16,839 bases of DNA from an uncultured Clostridia bacterium (GTDB taxonomy: Bacteria; Bacillota; Clostridia; Oscillospirales; Acutalibacteraceae). The stretch's first letter is position 1. Every line of letters starts with the position of its first letter. The stretch lies in assembly GCA_937876205.1 (NCBI GenBank), contig CALEII010000041.1, forward strand, positions 1 through 16,839. Reading direction: 5' to 3'. Both the position numbers and the translations under genes were made by a program. Below, one piece after another: positions 5,723 through 13,035 of the stretch. The notes under the pieces were generated by a model. It saw only the letters and a program-made list of their open reading frames with translations, had not been told where the DNA came from and ran no database searches.

Positions 5723-8488
5723 TTATTCAAACAAACTTGTTAAGAAGCTGATAATACGATTGAAGAAATCTATGAGCATACTGATTATATACCGGAAGAA
5801 GTTGATGGGAGATTCACCCTCGCCGCCGTCATTTCCTTCGTCATCGGGCTCTTCTTCATCGGGGATTTCTTCATAAACAAGTTCTTCACCGCATATGTCA
5901 CAGATATCGTTCCAATCATCATCGGTATGTATATCGGAAAGTTCTTTTTCCTCGTGTCCCCAGATATATACGTCGCAATCAGGGCAGTAAAGACCTTCTG
6001 TGTAACCGTGTTCCATACAATCTGATTCGGTTTCTGCAACAAGTTCAAGATAATGCTCACTGCCGTCGTCTGCGGTGTGAGTTGCAAGGCTTAATTCAAT
6101 ATTAAATACGACATCTGCAACAAGGTTTTTTACTTCAAAATAGTATGTTTCGCCTGCTTCAAAGTTGTAAATCAGCCTAAAATCTAAGCTTTCCTCGTTA
6201 TCGTCATTGGACTTTAACCATTCACCGTTTGCGTCATAAAGATCACATAAAGCATCACCTGACACATCAGGCTCGGTGAAGGATTCTATGTAATATACTC
6301 CGCTTTCTTCGGGAACAAATCTGTACCAGCCGGCTTCATTGTTGAATGCGGCGGTGTCGTGTTCAAGCTTATCTCCGTCTGCTATATCTGCACCGAGAAA
6401 AACTTCTCCGCAGAGGCAGAATCCGAGGAAATCTGTTTTCGTGTGGTCACAGACCTTTCCGCAGACAGTACAGGTGCCGTCTTCATATGTATGACCGCAC
6501 ACAAGTGTTACATCATACTCTGCTTCCTGATAATATGCCGCTACTGCAAAATAATAGGTTTCACCTGCAGTAAAATCATATTCCATGCAGAAATTCAGGC
6601 CGTGACAATCATCATTACTGTCAAGATACGCCATATCGGAATCATAAAGTTCGCAAATAGGGTCAATATCCTCATCTGCATCGGATTCAAGAATATATCT
6701 TCCGTCTTTTTCAGGAACGAATTTAATGTAAGCAAGCTCGCCTGAATCGTAATTCGGAGCAGATACAGTTATCGTTTCGCCGTATTGGATTTCATAATCA
6801 TACTCAGTATTATCGGGGTCATCAGCAATTATAGTGATTCTTCCGTCACCGTTCGGATTGCCGTATTGCTCTGCAGTAATATTACCGCCGAGATGCTCAG
6901 TAAAATATTTAATAAGCATTTCGGAATCGCAAGGCAATCCTTCTTGCTGAACAACGGTTGCATCTTCAAGCATTGTCAGACCGTCACCGCCCTTGGTGAG
7001 CACATACTGACTGCCTGCAAGGGTATACGTTTTTTCAAGGTCGATGGGTTCATCGCCGACATAAACATTCTGAACTCTGCGCTCTTTGGTTTCATCCATT
7101 TCAATGAAATTATCAAGTTGGTCTGTAACAACAGGAGTTTCTCTGTAAGTATGAATTTCAAATGTTATACCCGAAACCTGGAAGAATCCGCCGATAAGAA
7201 CAGGGCATCTGCGAGCACCGTGTTCAAGCACATCAACAAGCTGCTGACCTGTTACTTCAATAACGCACATATCGTTATTGTACGCATTGACATTCATAAG
7301 AGTTTTTCTTGAAACTCCGCCGATTTCAACCTCGGCACGGATTCCGCCGCCGTTGGCTATTGCAACATCCGCACCTGTCACAGCACGGTAAGCATCGGCA
7401 ACAAAGTCACCTGCATTGGTTTCACGGTTCCTTACAATTCTGTTTCCGTTATCATCATAAATAATAAGCTTTGCTTCGGAAGTTCCTATTTCTTCAAAAA
7501 GATACGCAATATCGTCGTTGTAGCCATCAACCTTTGCTTTAACGGTATTATAAGCCGTTTTTGCATCAGCCGACATTGTTTCAACATCAACATCATCGGG
7601 ATTTACAAGTTCAAAGCTTACATTATCACCGCTGATTGTAAGAACGCCGAAGTTTGCAAACTTTTCACCTGTTGAGGTAATAAAAACATCTTCGTTATTC
7701 TTGTTTTTATAGGTTGCACTTATGGTTGTTTCGTGTGAATGAGCATCAATCAGATAATCAATCCCCGATGTGTTTGCAATAACATCAGTTGACTTCCAGC
7801 CTTCGATTGAGCCGATAATGCCGAGATGTCCTACGGCAATAACGATATCTGCTCCCTCAGCTATTGCACTGTCAACGCTTTTCTGAACATTCCCGTATAA
7901 TTCCTCATTTGTCATTCCTCCGGGAAACTGTGGGAAACCGTAAATGAAATTACCATATTCATCCTTGAAATATTCAGGGGATGATGAGGTTATCGTCTCG
8001 GGAGTGGAAATACCCACAAAAGCAATCTGCATATCTTCGCTGATATCTTCAATGTAATAGGGCTCAAAAACAGGTTCGAGTAAACTCAAATCACAGAAAT
8101 TGGAGCTTATGTATTTATAGTCTGCCTCATTTTGTGCAAGGTTGAGGAAAACATCCATTCCATAGTCAAATTCATGATTGCCGGGCGCTGCATAGTCATA
8201 TCCGACTTCATTCATAATGTCAACAATGGCTTCACCTTCTGTGAGAGCACCGATGACCTCGCCCTGAATAGCGTCACCGGCATCAACGGTTATAACGGTA
8301 TTACCCTGCGAAATAAGCTCTGCTCTGTAAGCCGCAAGTGCAGGATAGTCATCAATGGCACAATGCACATCATTTGTATAAAGAATAACTATGTTGCCCT
8401 CTTCTGCCGCAAAGACAAGGGGTACGCTTGTCACAATCATAAGAATTGTGAGGATGATTGATAAGGTTTTCTTTAATGTTGTTTTCAT
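5723..8488 (-). CDS. Secreted 5'-nucleotidase/cyclic phosphodiesterase-family metallophosphoesterase with C-terminal accessory domains
   Basis: This 921-residue exported protein has a signal peptide (1-28, ending VFAA). The metallophosphatase domain (about 32-330) keeps its metal and catalytic residues: D40/H42 in YTNDVHC, D72, N104/H105 in GNHEFDYG, H221, and H250/H252 in DAHSH. The 5'-nucleotidase C-terminal domain (about 335-540) has NGGGIR at 379-384 and FF near 435, the usual base-binding region. Two PPC-like beta domains follow (about 565-665 and 700-800, each with AGETYYF), separated by Cys knuckles (664-693). Next come another Cys-rich part, an acidic linker and a hydrophobic tail (900-920). 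UshA-type enzymes are about 550 residues; the rest is added surface architecture. Its start abuts the CstA stop. It probably releases nucleosides and phosphate outside the cell. Confidence 0.92.
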   Translation of the reverse strand: MKTTLKKTLSIILTILMIVTSVPLVFAAEEGNIVILYTNDVHCAIDDYPALAAYRAELISQGNTVITVDAGDAIQGEVIGALTEGEAIVDIMNEVGYDYAAPGNHEFDYGMDVFLNLAQNEADYKYISSNFCDLSLLEPVFEPYYIEDISEDMQIAFVGISTPETITSSSPEYFKDEYGNFIYGFPQFPGGMTNEELYGNVQKSVDSAIAEGADIVIAVGHLGIIGSIEGWKSTDVIANTSGIDYLIDAHSHETTISATYKNKNNEDVFITSTGEKFANFGVLTISGDNVSFELVNPDDVDVETMSADAKTAYNTVKAKVDGYNDDIAYLFEEIGTSEAKLIIYDDNGNRIVRNRETNAGDFVADAYRAVTGADVAIANGGGIRAEVEIGGVSRKTLMNVNAYNNDMCVIEVTGQQLVDVLEHGARRCPVLIGGFFQVSGITFEIHTYRETPVVTDQLDNFIEMDETKERRVQNVYVGDEPIDLEKTYTLAGSQYVLTKGGDGLTMLEDATVVQQEGLPCDSEMLIKYFTEHLGGNITAEQYGNPNGDGRITIIADDPDNTEYDYEIQYGETITVSAPNYDSGELAYIKFVPEKDGRYILESDADEDIDPICELYDSDMAYLDSNDDCHGLNFCMEYDFTAGETYYFAVAAYYQEAEYDVTLVCGHTYEDGTCTVCGKVCDHTKTDFLGFCLCGEVFLGADIADGDKLEHDTAAFNNEAGWYRFVPEESGVYYIESFTEPDVSGDALCDLYDANGEWLKSNDDNEESLDFRLIYNFEAGETYYFEVKNLVADVVFNIELSLATHTADDGSEHYLELVAETESDCMEHGYTEGLYCPDCDVYIWGHEEKELSDIHTDDDWNDICDICGEELVYEEIPDEEEPDDEGNDGGEGESPINFFRYIISMLIDFFNRIISFLTSLFE

Positions 8489-10195
8489 TCAGTTTACCTC
8501 CAGTTCAATAGGTTCATTTTTATTTACAAGCTTTTTTATGCCTTCAATAACAACACAAATTCCGAGAATGATTATCAGAGTCGCAAAAATAAGCTGAAGA
8601 ACATCTCCGAAAATATCTGCAGATGTTGCGGTTATCAGAGCAGATGCTTTCTTGAAAATTGTCATTCCCAGTGCGGTAAAAGTTACAGCAAGCATAACTC
8701 CGAGAGGAATATACATAAACCAGCGAACCTTTTTGCTTCTTTTGAGAAATACTGCACATGCAAGGAATGCAAATACAGACAAAAGCTGATTTGATGCACC
8801 GAAAAGTGCCCAGATATTTTTGTAGCCGACAAGTGTCAGACCGTAAGCAAGCACAAGAGTTATAACGGTTGCAAAATATTTGTTGGTGAGAATTTTTCTG
8901 AATGTTCCCATGTTTTCATCTGTTATGGAGTCATCAAGGAAAAGTTCCTGGAATGAAAGTCTTCCGACTCTTGCAACGGAGTCAAGGGATGTCAGCGCAA
9001 ATGCTGAAATTGAAAGAGTGATAAGAGTATAAACTATATCCGAGGGAAGTCCGAGTGTTGTGAGAAAGTTTGAAACTGCACCTGCAAAAATCTGTGCAGG
9101 AGTTTCCCACCCCTTAGCTGCTGCCTCACCTGTTGCAAAGGATGCAACGGCAATAAGTGCTATAACAGCAAGCATACTTTCAAGCAGCATTGCACCGAAT
9201 GAAACAGGCAGCATATCTTTTTCGTTTTTTATCTGCTTTGATGCCGTACCTGAAGAAACAAGAGAATGGAAACCGGAAACAGCACCGCAGGCGATTGTTA
9301 CGAAGAGAATGGGGAAAAGATAGTTGCCGTCAACCTCAAATCCCGTGAATGCAGGCAGATTTATCTCAGGATTGGCAACGAAGACACCCACAACTGCTGC
9401 AACAATCATCGCAACAAGCAGATAGCTGTTAAGATAATCTCTCGGTTGAAGAAGAATCCAGACCGGTGCAATTGATGCAACCATAATATATACAAACACA
9501 AGAATATGCCATACATCAAGCGAAAGGAATAGAGGGAAATTAAGTCCGATAACAATTGATGCAATAAGCATAACAATCGCAATTGCAGTATTAACAGCCA
9601 TCGGAAGCTTGGAATACCTGAGCACAATTCCGAGAATAACCGCAAAGACGATAAACATTACAGAAGTAGTTGCAACGGCACCGTTAGCAATAATGTTTGA
9701 ACCTCTGATACCTTCCGTTACGGAGAATCCCATAAAAGTGCCTGCAACTATATCAGCAAAAGCAGCAACAACAAGAATACAGAACAGCCAGCAGAAAAGA
9801 AGAAACATCTTTTTGCCCGTTTTACCGATATATTTTTCAATTATGTAGCCGACGCTTCTACCCTTGTTCCTGACAGAGGCATACATTGCCGCAAAGTCCT
9901 GCACAGCACCGAAAAATACACCGCCGAAGAGTACCCACAAAAGCACGGGCACCCAACCGAAAATTGCAGCCTGAATAGGTCCGTTAATAGGTCCAGCACC
10001 TGCAATGGATGCAAACTGATGACCGAAAACTACGCTTTTCGGAGCAGGCTCATAGTCAACACCGTCACGTTGTTCGTAAGCGGGAGTTTTTCTTTTGGGG
10101 TCAATACCCCATTTTTTAGCTATCCATCTGCCGTATAAAAGGTATGCACCAATCAATACGGCAAGAGCGATAATCATAATTGTTACACCGTTCAT
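8489..10195 (-). CDS. cstA: CstA-family carbon-starvation transporter
   Basis: This 568-residue polytopic membrane protein starts at ATG 10195 with GGAGG five bases upstream. Family landmarks are clear: SVVFGHQFASIAGAGPINGP (54-73), GWVP...LWVLFGGVFFGAVQDF (80-101), the SVRNKGRS loop, and ACGAVSGFHSLVSSGTASKQ (302-321). It is shorter than the ~700-residue Escherichia coli CstA, as is common in Firmicutes. Characterised homologs (CstA, BtsT) import peptides or pyruvate; the substrate here cannot be read from sequence. It lies 43 bases after the sulfatase with no terminator, and its TGA is directly followed by the nucleotidase ATG, whose GGAGGT lies inside the last CstA codons. No LytS/LytR-type system is in view. 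Confidence 0.94.
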   Translation of the reverse strand: MNGVTIMIIALAVLIGAYLLYGRWIAKKWGIDPKRKTPAYEQRDGVDYEPAPKSVVFGHQFASIAGAGPINGPIQAAIFGWVPVLLWVLFGGVFFGAVQDFAAMYASVRNKGRSVGYIIEKYIGKTGKKMFLLFCWLFCILVVAAFADIVAGTFMGFSVTEGIRGSNIIANGAVATTSVMFIVFAVILGIVLRYSKLPMAVNTAIAIVMLIASIVIGLNFPLFLSLDVWHILVFVYIMVASIAPVWILLQPRDYLNSYLLVAMIVAAVVGVFVANPEINLPAFTGFEVDGNYLFPILFVTIACGAVSGFHSLVSSGTASKQIKNEKDMLPVSFGAMLLESMLAVIALIAVASFATGEAAAKGWETPAQIFAGAVSNFLTTLGLPSDIVYTLITLSISAFALTSLDSVARVGRLSFQELFLDDSITDENMGTFRKILTNKYFATVITLVLAYGLTLVGYKNIWALFGASNQLLSVFAFLACAVFLKRSKKVRWFMYIPLGVMLAVTFTALGMTIFKKASALITATSADIFGDVLQLIFATLIIILGICVVIEGIKKLVNKNEPIELEVN

Positions 10196-10238
10196 TCTTG
10201 CCTCCGGATTAATCGTATTTTTACTTTATTATATAACA

Positions 10239-12287
10239 TCAGGGTTCTACAATATTGAAATCAGCAGGTTCAGACATATGGAACTGATTCAGATTATCCA
10301 TAAAAAAGTGAAGACGCTCTGAATTACCCTCAATCTTTGAAGCCTGTGACAATGCTTCGGTATTATTCTGAAGAATAAGCAATAGTGCATTTTTAGGACA
10401 GGTTACATTAATGTCGCAATCCGTCGGTTTTGTGTTTTCATAAACAAGTACAACACCGTTTTTAATTCTGATTATGTGTTGTTCCTTTGTATCCGTCAAT
10501 GTAAAGCCAATAGTGAAATCCTGATCCTTCATTGCATCTTTGTCAAGAAGAATACCCATGTAGTCAAACAGCATTGTTGCAGTCATATTTTTTGCGATGC
10601 TGCCGTCGCTTATTGCCTGAGGAACCTCGTTTGCAAGATTGCCCTTTCTCAGCTCCAATGCAGCACTGAGATATGCGTTACGCCAAGGACCTGACTCAGC
10701 CTGATAGCCCATCTGCTCCATTGCATCGGCACACAGAAGTCTTGCAGCTTTGTTTTCGGGATCAGCATAAACAATAACATTTGTTACCTCTGCTACCCAC
10801 TGATATTCGCCCTTATCAAAATCTTCTTTTGCCATACGAAGCACTTCGTCCGTATCGCCCAGATATTCAACCCATTTCTTAGCACTTTCGGTGGGAGTGA
10901 GAGGATTGAGGTTTACGGGATTTGCATCATACCAACCCATATATTTCTGATAGACCGCCTTTGAATTGTGTGCAACAGTTCCGTAATACTGTCTGGTATA
11001 CCAGTTTTCAGCAAGTTTTTCAGGAAGTTCGATCATATTTGAAATTTCATCTGAGGTATATCCCTGATTTATATATGTAAGGGTCTGATCGTTTATGAAT
11101 TTATAAACAGCTGCTGTATTTGTTATATAATCGTTAACTGTTTCATTGCCCCAATGAGGCCAGTTATGAGATTGGAAAGCAACCTCCGCCCTATCACCGT
11201 AAAGTGTTATAGTCTCTGTAAGATATTTTGCCCAAGCAGCACCGTCACGAACCTGAGCACCTCTGAGCGTGTAAAGATTATGCAAAGTGCCCGTACAGTT
11301 TTCAGCAAGCCATAATGCATTGAAGTCAGGTAACCATGTATTCATTTCCGCAGGTGCTTCGGTACCGGGAGTAAGCTGGAATTCAAAAGTTACTCCGTCG
11401 ATAACAATTGTTTCACCTGTTTTTGTTATTTCATAGGTAGGAGTTATAAAAGACACAAGGCCTGTTGACTGTCCCATACCAATTCCCATTGCAAGTTTAC
11501 CGGTAACACCTGACTCAAGCAAAACACCGTATTGATAGTTTGCTCTGCGCCCCATAGCCTTTCCTGCATAAACATTCTCTGCAACAGCGTGTTCTGTAAA
11601 GCCTTCGGGAACAATAATTGGGATTGCGCCACCTGACAGTTGTTGCTCTATAGTCTGTGTTTTGTCTGCTGCATCATCTGCACTCATCAGACCGGCTATT
11701 CCGCCGAAATGGTCAACATGGGGATGAGAAATAATAACAGCCTTAACGGGATGCTGACCGAGATTCTCCTCAATAAGTTGCATTGCTGCCTTGGTGCATT
11801 CAACACTCATCAGCGGATCAAATACTATCCATCCGCTTTCGCCTTCTATGACCGTAAGGTTTGCCATATCGTAGCCACGAACCTGATAGATACCTTCCAC
11901 AACCTCAAACAGTCCATAGGCGTGATTATTCTTTGTGTTTTCCCACAAGCTGGGATTTACCGTATCTGGAGCTTTCTCGTAATCGTCAAGGAAACTGTAA
12001 GCAGCCTGACTCCAGATAACATCTCCCTTTTCGTTTTTAAGTTCCAGCACTTCAGGTGCGGCAATCAGACCTCTTGTGGCAAATTCATACTCCTGTTTGT
12101 CTTCAAAATCCAACAGTGAATATATTGCAGAGTTAATCTGTGCCGTGTGTTCAGATGCATCCTTACTGTCAGTTGTCAACCCCAATTCAGTAACAATGTC
12201 TGCACTGTCTGTATGTCCCTTTGGTCCACAGGCTGACAGAGACAACAGCATCGTAACCGCAAACAAAAAAGAAACCATTTTTTTCAT
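10239..12287 (-). CDS. Alkyl sulfatase (SdsA1/BDS1 type), predicted lipoprotein
   Basis: This 682-residue enzyme should hydrolyse alkyl sulfate esters to alcohol and sulfate. A lipobox (LSLSAC, Cys20) predicts a lipid anchor outside the membrane. The metallo-beta-lactamase domain (about 80-400) has the dizinc motif SHPHVDHFGG (H188, H190, D192, H193); E310, E329 and H374 match the remaining ligands of SdsA1, with the same 19- and 45-residue spacing. Family signatures are dense: GRRANYQYG, APAEM, HNLYTLRGAQVRD, SHNWPHWGN, YYGTVAHNSKAVYQKYMGWY (dimerisation domain), MEQMGYQAESGPWRNAYL, then an SCP2-like C-terminal domain (about 560-682). AAAGGAG precedes the start. It is probably first in the operon with CstA and the nucleotidase. 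Natural substrate unknown; steroid or bile-type sulfates are speculative alternatives. Confidence 0.94.
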   Translation of the reverse strand: MKKMVSFLFAVTMLLSLSACGPKGHTDSADIVTELGLTTDSKDASEHTAQINSAIYSLLDFEDKQEYEFATRGLIAAPEVLELKNEKGDVIWSQAAYSFLDDYEKAPDTVNPSLWENTKNNHAYGLFEVVEGIYQVRGYDMANLTVIEGESGWIVFDPLMSVECTKAAMQLIEENLGQHPVKAVIISHPHVDHFGGIAGLMSADDAADKTQTIEQQLSGGAIPIIVPEGFTEHAVAENVYAGKAMGRRANYQYGVLLESGVTGKLAMGIGMGQSTGLVSFITPTYEITKTGETIVIDGVTFEFQLTPGTEAPAEMNTWLPDFNALWLAENCTGTLHNLYTLRGAQVRDGAAWAKYLTETITLYGDRAEVAFQSHNWPHWGNETVNDYITNTAAVYKFINDQTLTYINQGYTSDEISNMIELPEKLAENWYTRQYYGTVAHNSKAVYQKYMGWYDANPVNLNPLTPTESAKKWVEYLGDTDEVLRMAKEDFDKGEYQWVAEVTNVIVYADPENKAARLLCADAMEQMGYQAESGPWRNAYLSAALELRKGNLANEVPQAISDGSIAKNMTATMLFDYMGILLDKDAMKDQDFTIGFTLTDTKEQHIIRIKNGVVLVYENTKPTDCDINVTCPKNALLLILQNNTEALSQASKIEGNSERLHFFMDNLNQFHMSEPADFNIVEP

Positions 12288-12347
12288 ATAAATTTCTCCT
12301 TTAGTTCTGTTTTACAAATAATCTTATCACCATTCGGAAATTAATTT

Positions 12348-12356
12348 ATTTTATCA
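12348..12356 (-). promoter_or_regulatory. Weak candidate extended -10 for the alkyl sulfatase operon
   Basis: On the minus strand TGATAAAAT has the extended -10 form TGnTAAAAT about 60 bases before the sulfatase start. No good -35 lies 17 bases upstream, so this is only a candidate. A dyad (12378-12403) lies just upstream of it. Confidence 0.3.
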
Positions 12357-12377
12357 CACCAAGCGTAACAGAAGCAT

Positions 12378-12407
12378 AACATCAAACAGCGTTTCTTGAT
12401 GTTTTTT
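12378..12407 (+). terminator. Dyad followed by a T-run, plus orientation
   Basis: AACATCAA and TTGATGTT are perfect 8-bp arms around a 10-base loop, followed by TTTTTT on the plus strand. There is no plus-strand gene upstream. It lies in the gap before the sulfatase operon and may be an antisense terminator or an operator; the sequence does not decide. Confidence 0.4.
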
Positions 12408-12495
12408 ATGAATAAATTGTAAACAATGTTCTTTTTTCAGTTTTTTCAAAAGATATTCCGACGGGGAATTTTACCCATCCCGCAGCGATTAATTT

Positions 12496-12975
12496 TTAAA
12501 TCACAGAATAATCAAACATAAAGTCGGCACTTTCTCCGGCAATTCGCAGAGCAACGGTTCCGTTCGGTTTTTCAAGTGTGTAGCTTTGCATAAGCTCATT
12601 AAGCTTAAATTCGTGCACTATTTCATCATTATGAACAAGAACTATTCTGAAATTACCTGAATTGACCTGAGCATGATTTATTGTAATATCAAATCTGTTA
12701 CCTATGATATTATCTTTATAGATTTCTGCAACGCCGGTGAATTTATCTGAAGAATAAGTAGTTGTGTTTGTAATGCTGTCAGTTGACTCTTTAAAGTTCA
12801 ACGCACCGATATCCATATTGATTATGTTGGAATCTGTGATTTGCTGTAATGTGTAGTTATCAGCACCGTTGGTATCTTCTATGTGTTCAAGGTCAGATGA
12901 GAACATCCAGATAGCAAAGACGGCGATAAATACAATCACACCTGCACCGATAAGTATTTTTTTGACTTTATCCAT
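12496..12975 (-). CDS. Small membrane-anchored extracytoplasmic protein, unknown family
   Basis: This 159-residue protein starts MDKVKKILIG with GCGGTGA upstream. Residues about 7-26 form one uncleaved membrane anchor with a basic N-terminus, so the remaining ~130 residues should lie outside. That part is Thr/Asn/Ile/Val-rich with alternating hydrophobic residues (FRIVLVHNDEIVHEFKL, GTVALRIAGESADFMFDYSV), suggesting a beta-sandwich. No Cys, catalytic motif or known family signature was recognised. It lies 60 bases after the LRR gene across a hairpin with no U-tract in its direction, so cotranscription with TetR and the LRR gene is plausible. Confidence 0.75.
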   Translation of the reverse strand: MDKVKKILIGAGVIVFIAVFAIWMFSSDLEHIEDTNGADNYTLQQITDSNIINMDIGALNFKESTDSITNTTTYSSDKFTGVAEIYKDNIIGNRFDITINHAQVNSGNFRIVLVHNDEIVHEFKLNELMQSYTLEKPNGTVALRIAGESADFMFDYSVI

Positions 12976-13001
12976 ATTTTCACCGCTTTATTTCACTTTC
13001 A

Positions 13002-13029
13002 CCGCCGAGGCTATTTACGTCCCCGGCGG
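13002..13029 (-). other. GC-rich hairpin after the LRR gene
   Basis: On the minus strand CCGCCGGGG-(10)-CCTCGGCGG uses the same stem as the nucleotidase terminator, including the single G-U pair. It is followed by TGAAAGTG rather than a U-tract, so termination is probably weak. It may partly attenuate, or protect the 3' end of the LRR message, before the small membrane-protein gene. Confidence 0.6.
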
Positions 13030-13035
13030 TTAATT

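Noticed and set aside
5497..5751. 84-codon plus-strand reading frame over the terminator
   Set aside because: It runs through two intrinsic terminators and into antisense of the nucleotidase; only the 14 codons from 5617 have a related sequence.
6346..7312. Long plus-strand reading frames opposite the nucleotidase gene
   Set aside because: They are antisense shadows of a well-supported enzyme and have no family signature or convincing start signal.
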